NCBI GenBank assembly: GCA_014338405.1 | Contig: JTDE01000152.1 | Location: 51,567 to 115,566 of the forward strand | Source: Paragonimus skrjabini miyazakii | Lineage: Eukaryota > Platyhelminthes > Trematoda > Plagiorchiida > Troglotrematidae | Reading direction: 5' to 3' | DNA length: 64,000 bases | Shown: positions 52,601 through 62,009 of the stretch, piece by piece | Numbering within the stretch: position 1 is the stretch's first letter | Layout: each line of letters starts with the position of its first letter | The notes under the pieces: model-generated | What the model was told of the DNA's origin: nothing | Seen by the model: only the letters and a program-made list of their open reading frames with translations | Database searches by the model: none | Translations under genes and position numbers: made by a program

Positions 52601-53668
52601 ACTTGGGCGATGTAAGTTTATATCAAGGAGTTTGTGATGCAAAAAGAAGCAAGTTTGAGTAGCATAGATATTCAATAATTTAGGCGTGGGTGATTTGATT
52701 GATCAGCTGTTAAGAAACACTTCTTATACAGTCCAACTATTCTTATAGTTAGCTCTATTCAATGTAGACACAATTATACAAGTTTACGGGTTTTACTTTT
52801 TAGGTAGTGAACGTTAATTTTAGGACTTTTTTCCTCGATCTAACGTTCCGTTACTGATTGACCATAGTAGGATTCCCATTAGACTTCGTTCTTCATAGAT
52901 CTTCAAAAACTTTTGTTTACCTAACCTTCAGATTTACAATTAGTCCAAATTTGTCAATCTTTTTAATGATGTAATGTTTTCACATCCAACGAACCAGACC
53001 GAATAGAAGGTTGACAAACATTTACCTCCATGTAAGTAAATAAGTAGACAGCAGTGCTTAGTTGGAGCGGATCAGACATACACGTCCGTTAGGTATAACC
53101 TATTAGCACTGACGACTGATATGCCATCTATTGAATGCTAATCGTTTTTCGACTTATAGATGCTCCCCGGCCTTAAGTAACTCTGACGGATAAGCCCAAC
53201 TGTACAGAAAATCTGCGGCACTGCGTGTATCTAAGTAATGAAACGGGAAACATGATAATCATTAATATGCCATAAAGCCTCTAAGGTGTTCTTCGGTTTT
53301 TCTTTCAGAAAAGTAACAAATATTCATGCATAAGTGTTCCTTGGATCAATCTGTTGTCAATACATGTCTTCTGTTTGCCGCAGTGGTGTTGTTGATAGTA
53401 TCGGTTTCTTCCTAACTAATTATGTACATTGTGTATGATTAATCACTGTTTTGGATCATATTCATACCGCACACCAAGTTTTAATGTTGCATTTCGTGAG
53501 CCAGAATTTGTAAGTAAACAGTCCATAGTTCAACTCGCTTGTCATCATTAATCGGCTGTTCTGTAAACTCAACAGTCATAGCTTACAGCAATTAATGTCC
53601 CACAACACATGGACTAATTTGGACCCAGATTTTAACCAACTTTAAAGCACTTCTGCTTCGGTAGTCAA
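46621..53668. other. Gene-free stretch of about 7 kb
   Basis: No supportable gene. A minus-strand frame at 50929-51183 begins with a signal-peptide-like segment (see findings). Elsewhere I see only AT-rich sequence with unassigned frames of 60-92 codons. Confidence 0.5.
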
Positions 53669-53690
53669 AGTTACGCATTCATGCGTAACT
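53669..53690. repeat. Perfect 9-bp hairpin upstream of the hammerhead candidate
   Basis: AGTTACGCA (53669-53677) and TGCGTAACT (53682-53690) pair perfectly around a TTCA loop. It ends 83 bases before the hammerhead candidate begins. A structural link is possible but not shown. Confidence 0.8.
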
Positions 53691-53773
53691 ATTTCAAAGT
53701 ATCTTAAAAATTTCTATCATTCGCAACCTAATTCTTGGATTATAAACGACACAAAGCAGGTCAATAACAAATC

Positions 53774-53814
53774 ACTCCTGAGGAAGGCCACCCGAGGTGG
53801 TTGAAACGTAGAGT
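53774..53814 (+). ncRNA. Candidate type-I hammerhead ribozyme, minimal stem III
   Basis: All conserved core positions are present: CTGAGGA (53778-53784) and GAA (53803-53805). Stem II is GGCCAC (53786-53791) with GTGGTT (53797-53802), four Watson-Crick and two G-U pairs around a five-base loop. Stem I is ACTC (53774-53777) with GAGT (53811-53814). Stem III is reduced to AC/GT (53806-53809), a self-complementary ACGT, with A53810 at the cleavage position (a GTA triplet). Such near-absent, palindromic stem III is known in the minimal hammerheads of animal Penelope-like elements and retrozymes, which are thought to cleave as dimers. PLE sequence lies 1.3 kb downstream. Activity is inference. Confidence 0.6.
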
Positions 53815-55029
53815 ATTACAACTTGCTCATAACGCTGTGTTATTCTCAATCCATTTATCAATTCAGTACTTGTTGAAAATATAGCTCATGCAATAAATCT
53901 TTTACCATACTTCATCTATCTGCTCAAACGACTCGGGATTTGTCGGATGAAACGCGTTCATTCGTTGTGTGTATCTGGATGCCGGTTGATTAAAGCGAAT
54001 GAACTGGACAAAATGTATTTGAACATCAAACTCTGCCATCTAGATAAAATTTTGTGTTTAATATTTATTAAGTAGAGCATTTCTCAAGCAACTAAGATGC
54101 AGGCGTTGTTAGTGGTGTGTTCAACATCTTACATCCAGCACTGAACAGTCTACAATGGGCTAACCCCGGTACTAATTAGTGACAGCATGAAAGTCAGGTC
54201 CGGGTTTTTTAATGTAAAAAATCTGACCTTTTTTCACTTTTTGGTCTGTCTCGAGATTATTTTGGTAATCAGTACAGTTTCTCGCATTTAGTGAACAAAA
54301 CTATAAATGACGGAATGTTCCTTACTCAATTCGGAAAACTATGACATAGCATTCTATTTGGACCGAACATAAAACGTTGTTGGGACTTGTTCTGTTAAAC
54401 TTCCAACGATGCGTTAAATATTACGCAATAAAAACTGATTGTAAAAGGTTGATGTAACGAATTATTGGCAAAATACATTATTCAGTTTCATGTATTTCAA
54501 GCCGATATTTCATAGCGCGAGTCCATTCATAGTAAACATGCTTGAATCGCATGTTTGTGTGATATATTGTGCACATCAAATAAGAAACCCTAAGGCGACC
54601 GGTCTTCAAGTCTCAGTGAGACAGTTACTATAGGAATGCAGTGTTTGCGAAGATGTTCAGAAAATAATCATTAGTTACGTAGTTTTCATTTTTCAAAGAT
54701 TGTGAATAAATGATATCTTTATTTGTTATTTCTATGCAGAATGTTTGCGACTGATAATTGCATATTTATAAAGCTTGAACATAGTAGTGAAACGATGGAA
54801 ACTAATGGATGTCAGCATTTCGTATTACCTGTTCAGTACCAAATAGCAAAAACAGGAATATATGTGTATGAAAAATAATGGGTTGGAATGCGGAGGAATA
54901 AACTAACAAATAGGATGAAGGACAGTAGCGCCGAACCATTACGTCCATTGGAGTCTGAAACTTACGTATAGTAGTTTTAAACACAAAATTTTGGTTCAAA
55001 TAATTGAAAATCCCCGCAGAAATCATTGA
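53815..55029. other. Stretch between the hammerhead candidate and the PLE cluster
   Basis: AT-rich, no gene. If the hammerhead belongs to a PLE terminal repeat, this could be decayed PLE leader, but no reverse-transcriptase motif can be read on either strand. Confidence 0.4.
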
Positions 55030-55132
55030 GAACAATTTTGGTTTCAGCGAACAGAACTGTTTTTGATAAATTCTCATCTTAGGCCGGTACAATTATATAT
55101 CAAGTCAAGAAACTGTAAGGAAAATTATTGAT
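55030..55132 (+). repeat. Left copy of a 103-bp inverted repeat: a PLE 3' end
   Basis: Matches the reverse complement of 55963-56066 with about five differences in 103 bases. In the right copy the same sequence directly follows the endonuclease of the minus-strand PLE, so it is the 3' end of that PLE family; here it is 5'-truncated and points rightward. Both copies keep a common frame (FQRTELF, then INSHLRPVQLYIKSRNCKENY, then stop), and two of the five differences are silent in it. One difference changes TGG here to TAG there. Confidence 0.85.
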
Positions 55133-55190
55133 AAAAAATTATTGATCAAAAAGAATCTGTACGGAAGATACGACAGAATTGGAGTTAAGC

Positions 55191-55970
55191 ATGTTTCAGG
55201 ATATCCTTTCCGGTAACGCCTATCCTGAGAAATTTATTATCAGAAACATGCAAGAGAGACCTACGCAAGCTCCAGCATACACAGCTGATAAGAAAAGGAT
55301 CTATGTTACCTTGCCGTTCAAAGGGGACGCAGCAGCAGTGCTGATAACGCGCCAACTAAGTGACGCGATCGGTAGTACCAATTATGCTGCAAGTCCTATC
55401 GTAATGTTCCACTCAAAACGGACGGTGCCACTTAAACTGAAAGATAAAATGCCTAACAATGCTGCCTCATTTTTGATCTATTCATTTGCCTGTTCCTGTG
55501 GTTCAGTATATATTGGTCGCACCACTAGGCGTTTATCCGAAAGAATTCGTGAACACTGCCCGGCGTGGCTCCGCTCTAGAACAACAAAGAACATTAACTC
55601 ATCCATTCTGGCCCACCTAGTTGACCGTGACGGACACACAGACACAGATAAAGCGTTTCGCATCGTCTACCGTGCCCCGGCCGCCGCGTCACGAAAGATC
55701 AAGTGGCGCATCCTGTCTATAGCCGAGGCGGTCGCAATCCGATTACGTCAGCCAGATTTGTGTGTTCAAAAACAGTTCGTTCACACCCTGGGATTACCGA
55801 GGCCAAACACCTGCAGTCAGCGCACGCGACAATTTGATCCCGTCCCCCCCCAACTCACCCCAATTAACACTGACTTCCTAAAACCTGCCTGCCTTGTGAT
55901 TATAATTACAACGAAGTCGCGTTTGTTTTTTACCCAATCGCTTTACACTCGTACTATTTATGATCAATAA
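55191..55970 (+). CDS. PLE GIY-YIG endonuclease domain, uninterrupted, no reverse transcriptase
   Basis: An open frame of 259 codons from the first ATG (the frame is open from 55146). It is the C-terminal endonuclease module of a Penelope-like retroelement, which nicks target DNA for reverse transcription. From the first ATG, residues about 36-90 are the typical linker (IYVTLPFKGD). FLIY (94-97) stands in for the GIY strand, C101 and C103 are zinc-ligand cysteines, and YIG is at 107-109. R118 is the likely catalytic arginine, EH is at 121-122, H142 and H149 are the second ligand pair, and E179 in IAEA is the metal-binding glutamate. CVQKQF near 191 closes the domain. All key residues are present and there is no stop, unlike the copies at 46 and 56 kb. 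The RT half is missing upstream. The stop lies inside the right inverted repeat, so the last dozen residues are probably fortuitous. Whether it is expressed is unknown. Confidence 0.8.
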   Translation: MFQDILSGNAYPEKFIIRNMQERPTQAPAYTADKKRIYVTLPFKGDAAAVLITRQLSDAIGSTNYAASPIVMFHSKRTVPLKLKDKMPNNAASFLIYSFACSCGSVYIGRTTRRLSERIREHCPAWLRSRTTKNINSSILAHLVDRDGHTDTDKAFRIVYRAPAAASRKIKWRILSIAEAVAIRLRQPDLCVQKQFVHTLGLPRPNTCSQRTRQFDPVPPQLTPINTDFLKPACLVIIITTKSRLFFTQSLYTRTIYDQ

Positions 55971-56066
55971 TTTTCCTTACAGTTTCTTGATTTGATATAT
56001 AATTGTACCGGCCTAAGATGAGAATTTATGGAAAACAGTTCTGTTCGTTGAAACTAAAATTGTTCA
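55963..56066 (-). repeat. Right copy of the 103-bp inverted repeat: 3' end of the minus-strand PLE
   Basis: Reverse-complement partner of 55030-55132. On the minus strand it continues directly from the endonuclease of the PLE at 56067-57620 (LNPVFCEQF then a TAG stop), so it is that element's tail. Together the copies bracket the plus-strand endonuclease frame. Confidence 0.85.
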
Positions 56067-57620
56067 CAAAATACTGGATTGAGAAGGCTAAGCGCAAACA
56101 CCTCAGCGAAACAAGGAACGCGGATTAAAATGGCGTATTACACTTCCAACTGTGGATTCGAGATTAATCCGGTGACCAGCAGCTAACTTGTTTCCGACCA
56201 GAAATTTGCATGTTCCCAGGACGAAGGATGTAGACTGCGGAGACACACTCTGAATCTATATAGGCAGATGTTCACTGAACCTAGAATAAAAGCCCTTATC
56301 GGTGCTACCGATGTAACCTTCGCCGTAGTTACACAAAACCGACACGTTATGAGTGGGCGCCAGTAGTTTGAAGGTAACGGCGGCTTGCTGGTTCAGTCAG
56401 TGACCACGATTTCAGGCGCATTGTAAGCTCGCGTAATCGATGCGACAAGTTGCCTTCCGGTTCAAAACGAAGAACGTTCACCTTTGAATGCTAGGTAACT
56501 GTAAACTTTCTTTCTTCGCGACCGTTAAAAATTTGTCTACTTCTTTACGCTGAGGACTGTGTCTATTGATGAATCTCAACAGATATCCATTAGCCTGCAG
56601 CGTGGTTGTAAGCCGTCGAAGTTTGTCGACTAAACGTTCCAATAAGCAATTGTATTTAGCGCTCATGACCAACGTTTTAAACAATGCTCACTTATTCTTC
56701 ATTGGTGTGAACATTGTAGAATTAGGGTACTGGTTAGTTCAAGTTGACGTTTGGTACACAAATCTTTTAAGTAATCCATCCTTCTTGCGACAAATTGAGA
56801 TGTCTGAAAATGGTAGTCACTCGTTCTTTTAAAGTTCATGGGTGACTTTCAAGTTAGAATGACAAAAGTAAAACAGTCTTAGCATCTCATCGATCACTTG
56901 TGGAGATTTCGCGAAGATGAGAATGGCATCCACATAACGTTTGTACAAAGTAAACGCTGAAACGTGTAGCGATTCGTCTTTCTACCACCATCTCGAAAAA
57001 ATCAGCAAACATAGTTCCTAACGGGCTCCCCATGGCCACCCCAACTACTTGTCGATAAGTTTCATGCTGAAAAATAAAACTGGTGTTCCCCGTTCGTAAT
57101 ACCAGAGACGGTTTCAATACGTCCGTGAGGATTTTTATATTAAGGCTTTCAGTCTCGATGAGACTACACGTAAATGTTTTCCCTTGGTGCCATGGAACAT
57201 TCGTGACCACTAATTGAACATCTCTTGAAAACATGGCTTTGTTAAGTTGACTTTGTCAATATCAATCAAACCAAATCAGTCTTCAAAGGAACATGTGTCA
57301 AACTTCCGTTTTATCAGCGTCAGAGATTGCACAATCCCCGAGCCAGTTTATGTTACAGAGCACTGGTCATAGATAACAACGGTCTGAGTTGCAATCACGG
57401 TTTGCGTGTTTTTGATTAAATCACGCATTTACGGTGTTGTTGAACCACCGCGGTTTATAGGATTTAATAGGGCCTTCATTCAGCATAGGAATAACATATC
57501 AAGTCGAATAATTCGGCTCTTCTTACCGCTTGCTCAAGCTCGACTGCACATCATACCGGACTTTAGTCACTTTGAGAAGCAATTTCGGTTTGTTCTTCGG
57601 AACATATAATCAAAGTAGAC
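56067..57620 (-). pseudogene. Degenerate Penelope-like retroelement: reverse transcriptase plus GIY-YIG endonuclease
   Basis: On the minus strand from about 57620 downward: a degraded N-terminal part, a weak S-x-D-V-x-L-x-x-T-N-V-P block (about 57200), YRQVVGVAMGSPLGTMFADFF (about 57000-57060), then after a frame change KRYVDAILIFAKSPQ (56925-56936 encodes YVDA). Next comes the RT C-terminal block in frame 56478-56684 (FKTLVMSA, LRRLTTTLQANGYLLRFI). Then a GIY-YIG core CNYGEGYIGST (about 56300-56345) with EHLP (about 56270), GHRINLEST (about 56170), and after another shift AEVFALSLLNPVFCEQF. The order RT then GIY-YIG, and the VAMGSPLG and NGY-x-x-x-FI blocks, are diagnostic of PLEs. The second catalytic aspartate of the RT is alanine and there are several shifts and stops, so the copy is dead. 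Strand is opposite to the neighbouring open endonuclease. Confidence 0.85.
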
Positions 57621-58910
57621 TGCTGTCTACTATAAATTACTTGATCGATACATCTCCACAACATTTGCTTCTGTTTATTGTGCATCTTTCTGACGGTTAC
57701 CAGGGCATGTCATGACGCTATAAAAAATGCACCTTCACTAAAAGACATTCGAGAAATCTGTAGTGGTTCCGTGTTTTGTAATCACAGATCTGAGGGATCA
57801 TGTAACAAAGAAACCTTCCCCTGTGACGCTGCCACTAAAGCCGTCACTACATCGAACAGATTTTCGGTTTTTTGAGAGGTGCATCATTCAAAACCTGATC
57901 TGACGGTGCAGACTGGACATCAGTCCAACGACTTTTGATAGTCGCTAACATTCATCAACATACAACGGTTTCTCAAATTATCAGGTGAATGGTAATGTTT
58001 AATACGCCCATCCGTTGGGCCCTCTAACAGTCTAACTCAATAAAATCAATGGTAACTTTAGCGTGTCGTAGAAAAATCACATGTATGGCAGATCAACAAC
58101 CTGAGCTCTTCAGGCGTAAAAAACTGACCAGTTGACGGTTCATTTTAAGATAAGAAAACAAAATCCACATGGCTCGGACAGGCTTCTACAGGGAGTGAAT
58201 AACTACCAGATGAAATCGCCATTTCCTAACCAAATGTGGAACTTTATTATTCCAAGGTGAAAAGGTGGCCCTCCTCATCAAGACCTTTGAACCCACCTCA
58301 TACCATAAGGATTGATGTGTCTTTCGGAGTTTGTTTCATGCCAACTGCGAGTATGTTAAAATCTGACAAATTTTATCAACTCAAATAAACATGCCACTAA
58401 TTTGAGAGTATTTTGGCGTGAATAAACAAATTAATTCAGAAAACAAGGAGTTACACTTCAACCATATGAAGACAACTTTCAGTAATACATTAGAAATGCT
58501 GTTGTCCTTGAGTCGGCGGTGAAAAACAAGATAAGTTAAATCGATGAAATCAGTCAGACAGGTGTGTGAAACAACATACTGCTCTTGAGAGAATTGGAAG
58601 CATGGAATATAGTTTTGATCCAATGAAAGCGTCACTCTGTTCAGCCATCAAAGCAAGTCAGTTTATTCGATTTAGGGCCAACTGTCATGTGTTATAGTGA
58701 TTAAAGCCATCAAAGATTGATAGATTTCTCGGTTAACACCCAAAGGATAATGTCTCCTGCTTGTGAATTACAGTTTCTGCATTAAACACGAAGAAAGTTG
58801 TGTTAAACGGACTATAAGTGTATGAACAGAAAGTATGAAAGAAATAATACTGCTTAATTATACGAACGACTAAAACTGTAACGCAAGGAAGCAACATTCA
58901 TTCAACTATG
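57621..58910. other. Gene-free stretch between PLE and LINE remnants
   Basis: Probably includes the decayed 5' part of the minus-strand PLE at its left edge. No motif-bearing frame can be read, and no terminal repeat of the PLE was found here. Confidence 0.4.
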
Positions 58911-59800
58911 CACATTTGGAGATCATTGAGAGTAGGCCATTATGCGGTCCAGGAATTTTGCAGCAAGGATTATCCCCCTGGGTGATTTGAATTTTTTAAT
59001 CTTCCAGCAAGTTCATCAATAGCAGAATTAGGTGACATGCTGCAGTATGCGTAGACCTCAATAATTCATCATCCACTTCAGTTGAAGAGAACATTTTTGG
59101 AGTTCTTCCGAGTTTGGTGATATATTGCTTATTAGTTCATGACTTGGTATGTGAAAAGTTTTGTGGGTGACAACTAACTTCTCTTTAGGGTCCTCTTGAC
59201 GCTGTGAGAAATGGCTTAATTTTAAGTTTCCTTAGTTTAAGCATATTCTGAGCTCTATAATTGTCCCGGAGGCTTATCCAATAACACTTCCAACCAGTGT
59301 CAAATAATTGTCAATATATGAGTGATACATCAACATATTTGTTTCCGGTTGTGGTTGAGTTATTGAGCCCAACATAGTGAGAAGATCTTCATAGTAAAAT
59401 CTTGCACAAATTTTAATGAATTCCTTGTCAGTTATGTGTTTCCAGCATTGGTTGTAAGATTTAGAGATAACCCTGGAATAGCTCTCTCTCTACAGTACTT
59501 AAGTATCTTTCGCACATAGATTAAAGTGATGTTGCCAGAACACACATCAGTCTGATTTTTAGTGGCGAATGTGTATAACCTTACAAACGTTGTTGTTGAT
59601 CGGCGGGTTATATTTGAAGGATCACCGATTAGAACACCTCAGACTATTTTGATATAACGTAATTTTGTTAAATTGTATGTTGATTTCGTAATTTCATTGC
59701 CATCAATGATTATGGGCTCCCGCACAATCGGTATTTTTCTGATGAAAATGTATGGTGAACGCGATGCCATTTAACTTATCAAAATTGATCATCAAGTCAT
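58911..59800 (-). pseudogene. LINE reverse-transcriptase C-terminal remnant, RTE-like
   Basis: Minus-strand frames, broken by stops and shifts, follow the end of an RTE-type reverse transcriptase. They read EPIIIDGNEI (position of the 'FLNGEPLEVV' strand), GVLIGDPSNITRR (position of YLG-x-x-I-x-x-x-G-x-x-x-x-EI-x-x-RI), and LIYVRKILKYCRERAIP (position of VY-x-x-x-VRAVLLYGCETWPL). After a shift come CWKHITDKEFIKIC (position of W-W-x-H-R-V-S-N-x-E-V) and LLTMLG. A possible tail reads SPRGIILAAKFLDRIMAYS near 58930-58990. Catalytic palm motifs lie upstream and are not visible. Two RTE endonuclease remnants elsewhere in the window fit the same class. Assignment is by remembered family pattern. 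Confidence 0.5.
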
Positions 59801-60577
59801 TCAAAATGCACAGTAATCATCGTTGTAATTTATAATTTAACATTACATTTCTGAAGTATGAATACTATCTCTTCTTTAAACGGTGTGTTTTTGTTGAGAT
59901 TTAGAAATACACAGTTTTTCCAATCCAGTAACATTGGTTTTACTTCACTCACTTCAATTTGCCAGACATTGTAATAAAAAATGTCTTTCATGTTCATTTC
60001 GGGGGATTTACTTTGTCACAAATCAATAACAATCAACTTTTTATACCGTGGGAAATTTGGATGTTTAACGCTCACATTAACGTTAGCCCTAATTTGGGTT
60101 TGTTGACAAATTATTGGTTTTTAGTTCTCATGCGAATGTGAACAAAACTAACCTGGCCCATTCAACCATAATCATCGCCTTGTTCTAATTTTGTTTACAC
60201 TGTGGTAGATTATTGTGATACCCTTTCCTTAAGTAAACAGGCTTGGGTTCGTCTCAACTTCAAACACTAGTAAAGATAAACTTTCAGGTTAAAACAATTG
60301 ACCGACCAAGAGATAACAATATTATGCGAACAAACAATAATTCTCTGCTGTTTGAGCTACGATTGGTCAGCCGCATTATGTGTTTCGTGTTCTGATTGGA
60401 TGTTTACTTACCTGTATATCTGGACAGGTGTATTATGAAAACTGAGATAGGCTCATGGACTGGCGCTAAACTTAAGTAAATCCCGTGGAAATAACTTACC
60501 ATAATGGCCAATTTTTAAAATAGTGATATATCTGCCTCGTTCTGACACGGGGTATTGGATAATACAGCTTTCCCACC
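59801..60577. promoter_or_regulatory. Upstream region of the glutamate receptor exon
   Basis: No open frame of interest. As the 5' flank of the receptor exon it should contain the 5' UTR and perhaps the promoter, or an intron if there is an upstream non-coding exon. No TATA or initiator element can be placed confidently. An in-frame TAA stop at 60560-60562 precedes the start codon. Confidence 0.35.
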
Positions 60578-62009
60578 ATGAGGAGAGTAATTAATCCCAT
60601 AGTTCGTTTTAAACTTGGTAATACATTGCAACAGCATAATGACAGAGGTGTGGAATACTACATCATTTGTTTCAGTGTGTTTGCCATCGTCGCCTTGTGC
60701 TCCAGCGTCAAAAACAAGAATGAACAATTAGTTGCCGAAACACCGGGTGATATTATTCTGGGTGGGTTGTTTCCTGTTCACACATCAGGTACCTCGATGT
60801 GTAACGCAATCAACCCGGAACGTGGTGTGCAACGTGTTGAAGCTATGTTATTCACGATTGATGAGATCAACAACAATTCGAAACTTTTACCAGGTCTTCA
60901 AATGGGCGCAATTATTCGAGATACATGCTCAGCTACAAATTATGTGCTGGAACAAGCTCTACAATTTGTGCAGGGTGGTGGTACCTGTGGTGCGAGTAAG
61001 GAGCGACCGATTACTCGTGGTGTTGTAGGTAGCTCTTACAGCTCAGTGAGCATTCTTGTGGCTCAACTATTTCGGCTGTTTGCTTTACCGCAAATATCCT
61101 ACGCGTCAACGAGCGCAGTACTCAGCGACAAACGATCTTTCCCATTATTCGCAAGAACTGTCCCGTCCGACGTGGTTCAAGCGCGTGCAATGGCCTCCTT
61201 AGTTGCGGCTCATAACTGGACTTATGTCTCTACAGTACGTAGCGCTGGTGATTATGGCGATTCTGGCATGGACGCATTCTGGAAAGAGGCAGATAAGCTG
61301 GGTGTTTGTATAGCAGCACGCGAAGTGATTCGAAGTAACTCGGGTGCGAAAGAGCTTGATGCCATTGTACGTGTGCTGAGTCACGATTTCGCCAAGGCTA
61401 GAGTCATTGTTCTTTTTACCGGAATGGATCATACGAAGCTTTTGTTAGATGCTGTACGCAGAGCTGGTTTGGTTAATCACTTTGTATGGATTGCTAGTGA
61501 TGGATGGGGCCGAGAGAATGTACCTGTTACGAACAATTCTCGGGTAGCCAATGGGGCATTAACAATTGAAATTAAAGCAAAACCAGTAGCAGCGTTCACG
61601 GAACATTACCTCAATTTGCATTATAATAACCCAAGAAATCCGTGGTTTCGAGAATATTGGGAGGAACTATTTGATTGCACATTCGACGATAGCTACTTTC
61701 GGTTCAGACGAAATGCCGATCTGACTCGTCCAAAACGTCATGTGAGCACAGTGAAAAGAAAACCTTGTCAACGAGACCCGAAACTTCGTCTACAAGATCG
61801 ACTGGGAACAGATTTTAAACAGGAGGCTAAAATTCAGTTCATTTATCATGCTGTATACGCGTTTGCACACAGCTTGCATAACCTACAAGAGAAACTATGT
61901 TCCGGAAACCCATACAAGCCCGGATGGGATAAAAAGGGATGTATTGAAAAATTACTCAGCTTCCCTGGAACGGAATTTTACAAAAATATTATCAACACTT
62001 CGTATACAG
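60578..62009 (+). CDS. Metabotropic glutamate receptor, first coding exon (signal peptide and ligand-binding domain)
   Basis: Class C GPCR glutamate receptor of the plasma membrane; this exon encodes 477 complete codons. The start ATG has a good context (CCCACCATGA) and an in-frame stop five codons upstream. A hydrophobic signal segment lies at about 27-43. The Venus-flytrap domain begins at GDIILGGLFPVH (57-68). Glutamate-binding positions equivalent to those mapped in mammalian receptors are visible: R82 and R86 (ERGVQRVEAM, the group II/III pattern with Arg where group I has Tyr), S155/S156, T178 in YASTS, Y226 (DYGDSGM), D308 (SDGWG) and K418 (EAKIQF). Sequons are N99, N213, N319 and N473. 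An arginine/lysine-rich loop (374-405) is longer than the vertebrate equivalent. The exon ends CAG|GTAAGT at 62009 in phase 1; continuing to a stop at 62062 would be intron read-through. The domain's end, the cysteine-rich linker and the seven-helix region must lie downstream of the window. Confidence 0.93.

Noticed and set aside
55478..55663. 61-codon minus-strand frame inside the PLE endonuclease
   Set aside because: It is the antisense shadow of the GIY-YIG core.
59735..59760. CTGATGA followed by GAAC as a third hammerhead candidate
   Set aside because: The second core strand lacks the required A after GAA, stem II does not pair, and the bases belong to the LINE remnant.
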